This document shows positions 1 through 7,921 of a stretch of DNA of 64,000 nt, one piece after another. The stretch covers positions 16,591 through 80,590 of the forward strand of contig NZ_JOGO01000026.1 in the NCBI RefSeq assembly GCF_000719475.1, given 5' to 3'. The notes under the pieces are model-generated. The model was not told the DNA's origin, ran no database searches, and was given only the letters and a program-made list of their open reading frames with translations. Origin of the DNA: Streptomyces sp. NRRL F-5630. GTDB taxonomy: Bacteria; Actinomycetota; Actinomycetes; Streptomycetales; Streptomycetaceae. How positions within the stretch are numbered: position 1 is the stretch's first letter; each line of letters opens with the position of its first letter. The position numbers and the translations under genes are program-made.

Positions 1-659
1 GTCCCGTCCGGCAGTTCCACGGGGCCGTAGCGGGCGGCCCGCTGCCCGGACAGCAGCGCCCAGTACCGGTCCCCGTAGGACCAGTGCCACCACTCCGTGG
101 GGTAGTTGACGAATCCGGCGGACGTCAGCGCGCGCCGCATGACCTCGCGGTGGGCACGGGCGGTGGCGTCTATGTTCGGCGCGTCCGTGCGGCACGCGTT
201 GGCGCTCTCCTCCGGGGTCGCGTTCACCTCGGTGCCCAGGGCCAGTTCTGTGCCCTCCTCGGTGCACAGGGTCAGGTCGATCGCGCCGCCGCTGACGTGC
301 GGGGCGACCTCGGGCGGCGAGATGTAGGCGCTGGCCAGCTCCCGGATCCGGGCCGGGGACGCCTCGGGCTGCGCGGCCCGCAGGTCCGCCGAGTACCCCT
401 CGAAGTAGAAGCGTTGGAGTTCTGGCGGCCGGTACCCCTCGACCACGAGGAACCGCGTCCCCGAGGGGAGCGCGCGCTGTGCCCGCAGAAGCCTGTCGAG
501 GACACCGGACCGGGTCCGGGCGTAGGCGCCGAGGTCGTCGGCCTGCCGGCCGTCGAGCAGCAGCTCCGGTACGTCCCGGATGTCGACGAGCGGCTCGTCG
601 CAGTCGTCCAGCGGGACGGCGGCCACGCGCGGGTCGGAGAGAGTGATGATGTCGGTCAC
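1..659 (-). CDS. VanX-like D-alanyl-D-alanine dipeptidase, partial at left edge
   Basis: Zinc D,D-dipeptidase of the VanX/DdpX family, which hydrolyses D-Ala-D-Ala. In VanA-type glycopeptide resistance this removes the target precursor; other homologues recycle peptidoglycan. The first 219 codons are present and the 3' end lies beyond the left edge. The translation shows HVSGGAIDLTL, matching the HxxGxAxD zinc motif, and later EWWHWSYGDRYW, which carries the family's catalytic Glu and third zinc His. The start is GTG at 657-659. No Shine-Dalgarno is visible, and a SARP-type operator with a -10-like GACCAT places the likely transcription start at or next to this GTG, so the message may be leaderless. 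No vanH or vanA homologue is visible here, so the role (resistance or D-Ala-D-Ala recycling) is undecided. Family assignment is secure. Confidence 0.88.
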   Translation of the reverse strand, partial: MTDIITLSDPRVAAVPLDDCDEPLVDIRDVPELLLDGRQADDLGAYARTRSGVLDRLLRAQRALPSGTRFLVVEGYRPPELQRFYFEGYSADLRAAQPEASPARIRELASAYISPPEVAPHVSGGAIDLTLCTEEGTELALGTEVNATPEESANACRTDAPNIDATARAHREVMRRALTSAGFVNYPTEWWHWSYGDRYWALLSGQRAARYGPVELPDG

Positions 660-665
660 CCAGCG

Positions 666-708
666 ATGGTCCCGGGCGCCTCTGCAAAACCTCTGCAGAC
701 GCTCTGCA
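666..708 (-). promoter_or_regulatory. SARP-type operator (three 11-bp-spaced TGCAGAG repeats) and -10 element
   Basis: Read on the minus strand, TGCAGAG occurs three times (plus-strand 702-708, 691-697, 680-686), each start exactly 11 bp from the next. Eight bases after the last repeat lies GACCAT (671-666), a -10-like hexamer, and the GTG start follows seven bases later. Heptamer direct repeats at 11-bp period ending 8 bp before the -10 are the known layout of SARP binding sites such as those of ActII-ORF4 and AfsR. The site serves the dipeptidase gene; the adjacent SARP gene is the obvious candidate regulator (inference). Confidence 0.72.
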
Positions 709-776
709 AGCGGCACGGTGGACCCGGTGGGCGCGGTGGGACCGTCGCTGACCAGGGCGGACCGGCTCGGCGCTGT

Positions 777-3700
777 TCAGCCGCGTTCCTCCCACGCTTC
801 CCTGCTGCCGAGTGCGCGGAAGGCCGCGTGCGCCTGGCGGCGGGCCTCCTCGGCGGCCGGGTGGTCGCCGAGCGCCGCGTGCACCTCGGCCAGGTCGCGC
901 AGCGTGCGGGCGCGCCAGAGCGGCAGGGCGAGCCCTTCCCAGAGGGCGAGCGCCTCCCGCAGCGGGGCTTCCGCACCATCCGGGTCTCCTGCGGCGAGGT
1001 GCCACTCCCCCCGGGTGCGCAGCACCAGCGCCTGGCCGAAGCGGTCCTGTCGCTCCCGGGCCACTTCCAGGCAGCGGCCCAGCCGCTCGGCCGCCCGGTC
1101 CAGCAGACCTCGCCGCACCTCCACTTTGGCCAAAGCCTGTTCGGTGTACATGAGGCCGAACGAGTCACCGAGAGAGGTGAAGATGCGCAGCGCCTCCGCG
1201 AGCACGCCGGTGGCCTCGGACAGCGCGCCGCGCGCCCGGTCGCACAAGGCGATCGAGCGCAGGGTGAGCGCCTCGCCCTGCCGGTCACCGACCCGCCGGA
1301 ACAGTTGGAGGGACCGGTTCAGCGCCTCCGTGGCCTGGTCGCCGCGCCCGTGCTCGCGGTGGACGTAGCCGATGCCGTACAGGGTGCGGGCCAGGCCCGC
1401 GTCGTCGCCGAGCGTGGCGAACCGCTCCAGAGCGGCGTCGAGCGCTTCGGACGCTTCGCCGAACCGGGCCTGTTCGCGGCGGATGGTGCCGATGCCGACG
1501 AGGGCGGTGGCGCTGCCCCGCAGCGCGTCGCGCACGGCGTCGGCCTCCGGTCCCCGCGTGTCACCCGCGTCACCCTCCTCATCCGCTTCGCAGGTCGTCT
1601 GCATTTGCTCGTCGAAGAGGCGCCGCGCCCGCTCCAGGCAGGCGTACGCCTCCTCGAACCTGTCCTGTTCGTAACGGAGCTGGCCGAGCCCGACCATGAG
1701 CCACGCCTCGCCCTCCCCGTCCCCCTCGCGGCGCACCGCGTCCAGGGCGACGGTGTGGGTCTGCGCGCAGACGTCGAACTGGTTGTACAGGGCGGCGGAA
1801 CTCGCTATCAGGGCGCCCGCCAGTGCGCGCGCGGCCCGGGTCATACCCCGCGCGGCGCAGTGGTGGACGGCCGAGACCAGGCAGTTCTGTTCGGCGGCGA
1901 ACCAGGCGGCGGGCCGGGACAACAGCCGGTCCTGGACCTCGGGACCGAGGCGGCACTCGGGGTCGGGCTGCGGCAGCAGCCAGGAAGCACCGCCGGGTCC
2001 CTGGGCGGCCGCGCGGTCGGAGAGCGTCAGCCAGCAGGCGACCAAGCGCTTCACCGCGTCGTCGCGTTCGGCGGCGCTCTCCTCGGCGAGGCAGCGCTCG
2101 CGGGCGTGCTCCCTGACGAGGTCGTGGATGCGGTACCGGTTCTCGCCGGTGCCGTCGATGCCGAGCACTTCGATGAGGTGGCAATCGACGAGCCGTTCGA
2201 CGGCTTCCTCGGCCTCCTCGGTGCCGATGTCGAGGAGCGGCGCGGCGATCCAGGCGGCGAAGTCGGGCAGGTCCATCAGGGCGAGGCGGCGCAGCGCCCG
2301 GCGTTCGGGCGGGTCCAGCTCCGCGTAGCCCAGTTCGAGGCTGGTGCGCACCTCCAGGTCGCCGACGCTGAGTTCGTTGAGGCGGCGGCGCTCGTCGAGG
2401 AGCCGTTCGGCGAGCCGGCCAGGACTCCAGTGCGGCCGCGCGGCGAGCCGGGCGCCCGCGATCCGCAGGGCGAGCGGGAGCTGACCGCACAGGGTGACGA
2501 TCTCGGCGAGGTCGTCAGGAGCGGGGCGTGTGCTTGTGCGCCCCGCGACCGTGGTCAGCAGGTGCCGTGCCTCGGCGGGGTCGGGCACGGACAGGTCGAG
2601 GCGGACCGCACCCTCCAGCGCGGTCAGGCGGCGCCTGCTGGTGATCAGCACGGCCGATCCGGGTCCGGGTGGCACCAGGGGGCGCAGTCCGGCCTCGTTG
2701 GGGGCGTTGTCCAGGATCAACAGAATGCGGCGGCCCGCGAGTTGGGTGCGGTAGAGACCTAGCAGGTCGTCGGTTGCGGAGACGGTCTCGGGGTCGGCAC
2801 CGAGCGCCCGCAGCAGCCTGGCCAGGGCGTCGGCGGTGGTCAGCGGGGTGGTGTCGGAGGCGCGCAGATCGAGGAAGAGGCGGCCGTCGGGGAAGAGGTG
2901 TGCCGCGCGGTGGGCGGCGTGGACGGCGAGCGCGGTCTTGCCCATCCCGGGGCGGCCGGAGATGACCGCCACGGGCGGGGCGGTCCTGCCGGGGTCACGG
3001 GCCTGGTCCAGGAGGTCCGTGACCCAGGCGACCTGATGGGTGCGGCCGACGAAGTCGGCGACGTCCGGCGGGAGATGGGAGGGCGGGCGGGGGCGGGTCG
3101 TCGTCCGGTCATCTGCCGTGGACGCGTCGGATTCCGCGGGGCCCGGCGGGGCTGCCGGATCCGTCGAGGGGGTGGGGGCCGCCGGGGAGTCCAGGCCGGT
3201 GGACAGGGGAGCCAGGGGGCGGCCGGTGGGCAGGCGGCCCGGCACCCGGCGGGGCACCTGACCTGGCACCCGGCCCGGCGTACGGCTGGACGCACCATCT
3301 GATGTGCGGTGCGCACCGCCGGACCCCGCGGGCGTGGGCGCTTCCGCCGCCCCGGGGTGTCCGGCGGCGAGCGCGGGGTCGTTGCGCAGTACGGCCTGGT
3401 GCACGGCGCGCAGTTCAGGCCCCGGATCGAGGCCGAGATCGGCGCGGAGTATGTCGCGGCCCTCCTGGTAGACCCGCAGCGCGTCGGGGGCCCGGCCGAT
3501 CCGGAGCAGGGCGGTCATCAGCTGGGCGCGCGGCCGCTCCCGCAACGGGTGGGCGGCGACATGGGCGAGCAGCGGCGCGACGACCTCGCCGTCGTGCCCC
3601 GTCTTCAGCCGCAGTGCGAAGAGTTGCTCCTGTGCGACGAGCCGCAGTTCCTTCAGCCGGGCCGCCTCGATCCGGGCGAAGGACTGGGCGACGCCTTCCA

Positions 3701-3983
3701 GGGCATCCTGGCCGCGCCACAGGGCGAGGGCCTCGGTGAGCAGGTCGGAAGCCTCCGCCCCGCGTCCCGCGTCCGCGGCATGGCGGCCGGCCGACAGCAG
3801 TCGCTCGAACCGGCGGGCGTCGACCTGGTCGGGGGTGAGGTCGGCGACGTAGCCGGGGGCACGGGTGCGGATCACGGAGGCGGCACCGGCTGGTGCCAGG
3901 GCACGGCGGGCGGCGGCGACGTGCGAGGCGACCAGCGCGGCCGCGGTCGCTGGGGGGCGCTCCTCCCAGACGAGGTCCACCAC
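777..3983 (-). CDS. AfsR-like SARP regulator (BTAD, NB-ARC, TPR), N-terminus frameshifted
   Basis: Large SARP-family transcriptional activator. As readable from GTG 3983 the product is 1068 aa. It starts inside the winged helix (VDLVWEERPPATAAAL), passes through the bacterial transcriptional activation domain, a Pro/Thr-rich linker near residues 215-300, an NB-ARC ATPase (P-loop GRPGMGKTAL, Walker B region RILLILDN, later GLPL-like CGQLPLALR), and ends in TPR-type repeats (GIGYVHREHGRGDQATEAL and similar units). The first 45 residues of the DNA-binding domain lie upstream in another frame (3984-4120). A single missing base near 3987/3988 would restore a 1,114-residue protein. As written the gene would make a regulator without a complete DNA-binding domain. 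It may be a real mutation or a sequencing error. The downstream neighbour is the dipeptidase gene with SARP repeats. Confidence 0.85.
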   Translation of the reverse strand: MVDLVWEERPPATAAALVASHVAAARRALAPAGAASVIRTRAPGYVADLTPDQVDARRFERLLSAGRHAADAGRGAEASDLLTEALALWRGQDALEGVAQSFARIEAARLKELRLVAQEQLFALRLKTGHDGEVVAPLLAHVAAHPLRERPRAQLMTALLRIGRAPDALRVYQEGRDILRADLGLDPGPELRAVHQAVLRNDPALAAGHPGAAEAPTPAGSGGAHRTSDGASSRTPGRVPGQVPRRVPGRLPTGRPLAPLSTGLDSPAAPTPSTDPAAPPGPAESDASTADDRTTTRPRPPSHLPPDVADFVGRTHQVAWVTDLLDQARDPGRTAPPVAVISGRPGMGKTALAVHAAHRAAHLFPDGRLFLDLRASDTTPLTTADALARLLRALGADPETVSATDDLLGLYRTQLAGRRILLILDNAPNEAGLRPLVPPGPGSAVLITSRRRLTALEGAVRLDLSVPDPAEARHLLTTVAGRTSTRPAPDDLAEIVTLCGQLPLALRIAGARLAARPHWSPGRLAERLLDERRRLNELSVGDLEVRTSLELGYAELDPPERRALRRLALMDLPDFAAWIAAPLLDIGTEEAEEAVERLVDCHLIEVLGIDGTGENRYRIHDLVREHARERCLAEESAAERDDAVKRLVACWLTLSDRAAAQGPGGASWLLPQPDPECRLGPEVQDRLLSRPAAWFAAEQNCLVSAVHHCAARGMTRAARALAGALIASSAALYNQFDVCAQTHTVALDAVRREGDGEGEAWLMVGLGQLRYEQDRFEEAYACLERARRLFDEQMQTTCEADEEGDAGDTRGPEADAVRDALRGSATALVGIGTIRREQARFGEASEALDAALERFATLGDDAGLARTLYGIGYVHREHGRGDQATEALNRSLQLFRRVGDRQGEALTLRSIALCDRARGALSEATGVLAEALRIFTSLGDSFGLMYTEQALAKVEVRRGLLDRAAERLGRCLEVARERQDRFGQALVLRTRGEWHLAAGDPDGAEAPLREALALWEGLALPLWRARTLRDLAEVHAALGDHPAAEEARRQAHAAFRALGSREAWEERG

Positions 3984-4120
3984 CGTGCGGTGGACAGGAC
4001 TTCACCCAGATGCACGACGAGCGCGGACAGCAGTGCCACGGGTCTCGATCCGCCCAGCGGCAGATTCCGGGCCCCGTCCTCCCACACCTCGACGGGCCCC
4101 AGCAGGCGCACTTCGATCAT
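3984..4120 (-). pseudogene. Out-of-frame N-terminal winged-helix segment of the SARP gene
   Basis: From ATG 4118-4120 the minus strand encodes MIEVRLLGPVEVWEDG, then LGGSRPVALLSALVV and HLGEVLST. These are the normal first 45 residues of an AfsR/SARP winged-helix domain. The frame then continues with nonsense (ARWWTS), while VVDLVWEERPP, the expected next stretch, is in the next frame. Inserting one base between 3988 and 3987 joins the two at the family's usual spacing. This is the natural start of the gene at 777-3983. Confidence 0.8.
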
Positions 4121-4450
4121 CGTCCCCCGGCAAGCATGGGTCCGCGGACATGTCCGGACAACGATATCGGCAGGCCGGGGCGAGGAGGTCGTAGATTCCG
4201 GGCAATTGGCCGGTTTCGACCCGTGCGCCAGTGAGGGACCCGGGCGAAGCACGGGCAGAAACGCTTCCCTCTCGATTCCGGCGCCGACGAGTACTGGCTG
4301 GTTCGCGTGGCGTGTCCCCGGACGCGCCCGGCCACCGCGCCGACGCCGGGCAGGTACACCTCCGAGCGCGTACGCGCGGCGGCGCTCATACGGGACGAGA
4401 GCGCGCCCCGTCCGCCCCATGACGACAAGTCACCGAGCGAGGAGACGACC
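4121..4450. promoter_or_regulatory. Divergent intergenic region with a 12-bp palindrome
   Basis: No gene is supported in these 330 bases between the SARP gene and the secreted-protein genes. The perfect palindrome CGGACATGTCCG lies at 4145-4156, 25 bp upstream of the SARP ATG, and could be an operator. Possible starts upstream of 4451 in the rightward frame lack a signal peptide or ribosome site and were not accepted. Confidence 0.35.
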
Positions 4451-4852
4451 ATGACGAACATCCTGCGCACCGCGGCGCGTTCGCTGCGGCACGCGGCCCC
4501 GGCCGGTGCCGTCGCAGCGGCCGTAGCACTCCCCCTGCTGCTCCCCACACCGGCACAGGCGACCACGACGGACGCCCAGTTGTACGTGTGGGCGACCGGT
4601 GTGAACGTACGGGCGTGCGCGGGGGTCTCCGCGGACTGCCCGCCGATCAAGTACGCGCAGATCGGCAAGCGGTGGGTGACGGCGTACTGCCAGCGGCAGA
4701 GCAGCGAGGTGGTGGACGGCCCCTACCGCAACAACTGGTGGGTGCAGGTGAACGCCGGCGGTCCGATCGGCTGGATCAGCGCGGTGTACGTGCGCGGCGG
4801 CGACAACGACCAGCCAGTGCCCGGCCTGTCCACCGATTCCGACTGCCACTGA
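4451..4852 (+). CDS. Small secreted SH3-like protein (first of two paralogues)
   Basis: Secreted protein of 133 aa with unknown specific function. Residues 1-36 form a Sec-type signal: a basic start (MTNILRTAARSLR), a hydrophobic core rich in Ala and Leu, and an AQA signal-peptidase site. The mature part has VNVRACAG near its beginning and GWISAVYVRGG near its end, resembling a bacterial SH3-type fold as found in cell-wall-binding proteins. Four cysteines (RACAG, ADCPP, AYCQR, DSDCH) could make two disulfides outside the cell. ATG 4451 is chosen because GAGGAG lies just upstream and the signal peptide begins there. A clearly related paralogue follows at 4960. The SH3 assignment rests on pattern, not on a search. 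Confidence 0.75.
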   Translation: MTNILRTAARSLRHAAPAGAVAAAVALPLLLPTPAQATTTDAQLYVWATGVNVRACAGVSADCPPIKYAQIGKRWVTAYCQRQSSEVVDGPYRNNWWVQVNAGGPIGWISAVYVRGGDNDQPVPGLSTDSDCH

Positions 4853-4959
4853 CACCGGAGAACGGCGGCGTGGACGCTCATACGAAGGGCCCGTGGGCGC
4901 CGTCTCCCGCACGACGCGTCAGTCACCATCCTCCACCGACACCGAGAGGGGCACCCGCT

Positions 4960-5373
4960 GTGTCCTCGAAGTCCATGACCCGCCGGTTCTCCTGGCGGGC
5001 GCTGTGCGCCACCCTGCTCGGCCTGACGGCCGTGCTGGGTCTGATGTCGGCCCCCGCGCAGGCCGACGTCACGACGAGGCCCGTCCACATCTGGGCCAGT
5101 CAGGTCCGCGTACGGGAGTGTCAGAGCACCAGCTGCGACCTGGCCACTCAGGAGCGGCTCACCAACGTCACCGTGCAGGCGTTCTGCCAGCGTTGGAGTG
5201 AGCGCGTCTCCGACGGCCCCTACTACAACCACTACTGGGTCGAGATCATCACGCCCGGTCACAGGCTGGGCTGGGTGAGCGCCGTGTACGTCAGCGGCGG
5301 GTCCAACGACGGACCGGTGCCCAACGTGCCCGTCGAGACCGACACCAGCCCCGTGTACTGCGAGTACCCGTAA
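4960..5373 (+). CDS. Small secreted SH3-like protein (second paralogue)
   Basis: Secreted protein of 137 aa, paralogous to the gene ending at 4852. The likely start is GTG 4960, preceded by GAGAGGGG; ATG 4975 is the alternative. A signal peptide (MTRRFSWRALCATLLGLTAV, then an AQA cleavage site) precedes a mature domain with RVRECQSTSC, AFCQRW, VSDGPYYNHYWVEI and GWVSAVYVSGGSNDGPVP. The shared pattern VRxC...C...CQRxS...DGPYxNxxWV...GWxSAVYVxGG shows tandem duplication, and the four-cysteine pattern is kept. Spacing of about 107 bp to the previous gene and 45 bp to the next suggests co-transcription. A role at the cell surface or in the medium is inferred; binding partner unknown. Confidence 0.74.
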   Translation: MSSKSMTRRFSWRALCATLLGLTAVLGLMSAPAQADVTTRPVHIWASQVRVRECQSTSCDLATQERLTNVTVQAFCQRWSERVSDGPYYNHYWVEIITPGHRLGWVSAVYVSGGSNDGPVPNVPVETDTSPVYCEYP

Positions 5374-5418
5374 ACCGCGAGGTACGGGCGTCGAGCGCAC
5401 GACAGGAAAGGGAACATC

Positions 5419-5940
5419 ATGAACGTGCAGGACCCGACATCCGGACGGCGGCTGCGCCGGGCGATCGTCGTCTTCGCCTCCGCTGCCTGTCTGAGCACGG
5501 CCGTGGCCGGTGTCGCCGGCGCCGACGCTCCGGCACGTGACGGGAGCCGGGCCGTCCCGGCGGGCACCGTCTCGGCGGCGGTCGAGCACTACGGCAACAT
5601 GGCGACCGGTGGCTGCCTCGACGACAGCGAGTACGGCTTCCGGGGCTTCCAGTGCAACAACAGCGACTACCAGAACTGGAGCGTGCGGGTCTGGCAGGAG
5701 GACGGCACCCGCCAGTTCCGGAACGTCTTCACCGGCCGCTGCATGTACGGCGGTGTCGGCGCCGGGGCCAAGCCGGAGACCCGGGCCTGCGACTCGTCCA
5801 AGCAGCAGAGCTGGTGGGTGCACGCGCGGGGCGACCAGGTGAGCTTCGAGAACCAGGCCACCGGTCTCTGCCTCGACGACAGCGAGTACGGCCTGCGCAT
5901 GATGGCCTGCACCTACAACCGCAACCAGACCTGGCGCTGA
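5419..5940 (+). CDS. Secreted ricin-B-type (beta-trefoil) lectin-like protein
   Basis: A 173-aa exported protein. A basic N-terminus (RRLRR) followed by a hydrophobic stretch and a GADAPA region forms the signal peptide. The mature part carries three QxW motifs (QNW, QSW, QTW), the hallmark of ricin-B beta-trefoil repeats, and two copies of CLDDSEYG, consistent with internal repetition and carbohydrate binding. AGGAAAGGGA lies 8 bases before the ATG. It has the size of a single trefoil with no catalytic domain. It follows the two SH3-like genes and ends just before a strong terminator, so the three probably form one transcription unit for extracellular proteins. Sugar specificity cannot be read from the sequence. 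Confidence 0.8.
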   Translation: MNVQDPTSGRRLRRAIVVFASAACLSTAVAGVAGADAPARDGSRAVPAGTVSAAVEHYGNMATGGCLDDSEYGFRGFQCNNSDYQNWSVRVWQEDGTRQFRNVFTGRCMYGGVGAGAKPETRACDSSKQQSWWVHARGDQVSFENQATGLCLDDSEYGLRMMACTYNRNQTWR

Positions 5941-5955
5941 CGACACGCCGGACGC

Positions 5956-5996
5956 GCGGTGCCGGAGGGACGAGCGGGTGGTCCCTCCGGCACCGC
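5956..5996. terminator. Bidirectional hairpin terminator
   Basis: Perfect 16-bp inverted repeat: arms 5956-5971 and 5981-5996, 9-base loop. It lies 15 bp after the lectin stop codon and also faces the 3' end of the leftward aldolase gene at 6211. No T-run, as usual in actinomycetes. Confidence 0.8.
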
Positions 5997-6210
5997 GTTC
6001 GGCCGTGCTCCGCCCGGTGCTGCCTGGTTCGCCGAGCGCCGCCGAGTCCGCTCCGGTGCGAGCGCGGGACATCCGCGAACCCGTGATCCCGTGCTCGGTG
6101 CGGTAGAGGTGGAGCGCGTGGTGTGGAGTGGTGACCGTCGGCCCTGTGCGGCGGCTGACGCCCCCTGGGGTGCCGGAGGCGGGAGGTGCCGGGCCGCCGC
6201 GGCGCCGGTG

Positions 6211-6846
6211 TCAGGTGGTGGCGTGGATGGCGTCGCGCATCTTCTGCTCGGTGCGTTCCTGGGCCGCGGTGCGTTCGATGGTGGCGGCCAGGGCGTGGGC
6301 GGGGATGACGGCGATGCCGTCGTTGTCGCCGATGATGGCGTCGCCGGGGTTGCAGACGATGTTGCCGCAGGCGACGGGGTAGCCGATGCGTCCGGGGCCG
6401 TTCTTCCAGGGGCCGGCGGGCGAGACGCCGCGGGCGTAGACGGCCAGGCCCTGGCCGGCGAGTTCGTCGATGTCGCGGACGGCGCCGTCGACGACGATGC
6501 CGGTGACGCCCTTGGCGAGGCACATCTCGCCGAGGATGTCGCCGAAGACGGCGCGGTTGGTCTCGGCGTTGGCGTTGATGACGAGGACGTCGCCGGGGCG
6601 GGCGTCGTCGAGGGCGCGGTGGATGGCGAGGTTGTCGCCTTCGCGGGCGTGGATGGGCAGGACGGTGCCGGCGAGGCGGGGTGCGGGGGTGACGGGGCGG
6701 ATGGGCGAGGCCATGATCCCCATGCGGGCCTGGACATCGCCGATCAGGGCGACCGGGTACCGGGCGAGCTTCTTCACGTCGTCGAGGTCGGCGCGCGGCC
6801 ACTCGGGGGCGATCTCGATGTTGTCGGTGGAGGCGTTGATGAACAA
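6211..6846 (-). CDS. RraA-like aldolase (HMG/CHA aldolase-type)
   Basis: Member of the RraA / 4-hydroxy-4-methyl-2-oxoglutarate aldolase family, metal-dependent class II aldolases and oxaloacetate decarboxylases that form pyruvate. Visible family features are GDVQARMGIM near the N-terminus, the metal/substrate region GDVLVINANAETNRAVFGD, GIVVDGAVRDIDEL, and the C-terminal NPGDAIIGDNDGIAVIP. The start is taken as TTG 6846 because AAGGA lies at good distance and this gives the usual length of about 211 aa; the longer in-frame reading overlaps the dehydrogenase gene and has a non-homologous Arg/Pro-rich N-terminus. It is the last gene of a leftward operon with a 2-hydroxyacid dehydrogenase and an MHS transporter, suggesting carboxylic-acid catabolism. 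It may equally be a non-aldolase RraA homologue. Confidence 0.8.
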   Translation of the reverse strand: MFINASTDNIEIAPEWPRADLDDVKKLARYPVALIGDVQARMGIMASPIRPVTPAPRLAGTVLPIHAREGDNLAIHRALDDARPGDVLVINANAETNRAVFGDILGEMCLAKGVTGIVVDGAVRDIDELAGQGLAVYARGVSPAGPWKNGPGRIGYPVACGNIVCNPGDAIIGDNDGIAVIPAHALAATIERTAAQERTEQKMRDAIHATT

Positions 6847-6893
6847 CGGAGAGTCCTTGCGGTGGGAGAGGAGTGGGGAGAGGCCGGGCGGGG

Positions 6894-7883
6894 TCAGGCC
6901 GTTGCGGCGGGGTGGTTGACGGCGTGCTGCGGCGTGGTGCCGCCGAGGACCTGGCGGATGCACTGCAGGGCCTGGGTGCCGGCGGCGAGCAGGGACTGGG
7001 TGGTCTGTCCGGCGACGTGCGGAGTCACGATGAGGTTGTCGAGGTGGCCGTTGCGGGCGGCGATCTCACGGCTGTGCGGCAGGGGGTCCTGCATGTCGGT
7101 CGACTCGCCCTCGATGACGTCGAGGGCCGCGCCGCCGAGGTGCCCGGATTCCAGGGCGAGGAGAACGGCCGTCTCGTCGACGAGGGCGCCGCGGGCGGTG
7201 TTGATGAGGACGGTGCCGGGGCGCATGCGGGCGATGGCGGCGGCGTCGATGATCCGCTTGGTGGCGGTGGTGAGGGGCGCGTGGAGGCTGAGGATGTCCG
7301 CGCGGGCGATGAGGTCGTCGAAGGGGACGAGTTCGGCGCCGTGCTGGCGGACGAACTCGGGGGCGACGTAGGGGTCGCTGACGAGGACGGTCATGCCGAA
7401 GGCGCGGGCGATGCCGGCGGTCAGCGAGGCGATGCGGCCGAAGCCGAACAGGCCCAGGGTGCGGCCGTGGAGCTCGAAGCCGGTCAGGTGGGGCTTGATC
7501 GCGCCCCACTGACCGGCCGCGGTGCCGGCGGCCGCGGCGGGGATGCGGCGGGCCAGGGCGAGGGCGAGGGCGAAGACGTGTTCGGCGACGGAGCGGGCGT
7601 TGCTGCCGGGGGTGACGGTGACCCAGACGCCGGCGCGGGTGGCGGCGGCGAGGTCGACGTTGTCGGTGCCCACGCCGTGCCGGGCGATGATCTTCAGCTG
7701 TGGAGAGGCCTGGATCTTGTCGGCGGTGAACTGCTCGGCGCGCAGCATGACGGCGTCGACCTGGTGCTGGACGGCGGTGTAGGGGGTGGCGTGGGGGCCG
7801 TAGCCGAGGTGGACGTCGCCGAGTTCGCGGAGCTGGGCGAGGACGTGGGGGTGGATGGCGTCCGAGACGTAGAGAGACGTCAC
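6894..7883 (-). CDS. D-isomer-specific 2-hydroxyacid dehydrogenase
   Basis: NAD(P)-dependent dehydrogenase of the D-2-hydroxyacid family (phosphoglycerate/glyoxylate/hydroxypyruvate reductase type), 329 aa. It shows the substrate-domain signature IARHGVGTDNVDL, the Rossmann motif GLFGFGRIA near residue 150, the second signature with LSLHAPLT, MRPGTVLINTARGALVDE, and the catalytic-His region VTPHVAG. The start is GTG 7881-7883; the open frame extends far upstream inside the transporter gene but the extra sequence is not homologous. It lies between the aldolase (48 bp) and transporter (39 bp), so the three are probably one operon. The exact substrate, probably a 2-oxo or 2-hydroxy acid imported by the transporter, cannot be decided. 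Confidence 0.88.
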   Translation of the reverse strand: MTSLYVSDAIHPHVLAQLRELGDVHLGYGPHATPYTAVQHQVDAVMLRAEQFTADKIQASPQLKIIARHGVGTDNVDLAAATRAGVWVTVTPGSNARSVAEHVFALALALARRIPAAAAGTAAGQWGAIKPHLTGFELHGRTLGLFGFGRIASLTAGIARAFGMTVLVSDPYVAPEFVRQHGAELVPFDDLIARADILSLHAPLTTATKRIIDAAAIARMRPGTVLINTARGALVDETAVLLALESGHLGGAALDVIEGESTDMQDPLPHSREIAARNGHLDNLIVTPHVAGQTTQSLLAAGTQALQCIRQVLGGTTPQHAVNHPAATA

Positions 7884-7921
7884 GTGTGGGGTCCGTTCGT
7901 GCGCGGGGCGGCCGTCGGGGA

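Noticed and set aside
84..2762. 892-aa rightward open frame
   Set aside because: It is antisense to the SARP gene, has Gly/Arg/Ala/Gln-rich composition and no domain; a GC-bias shadow.
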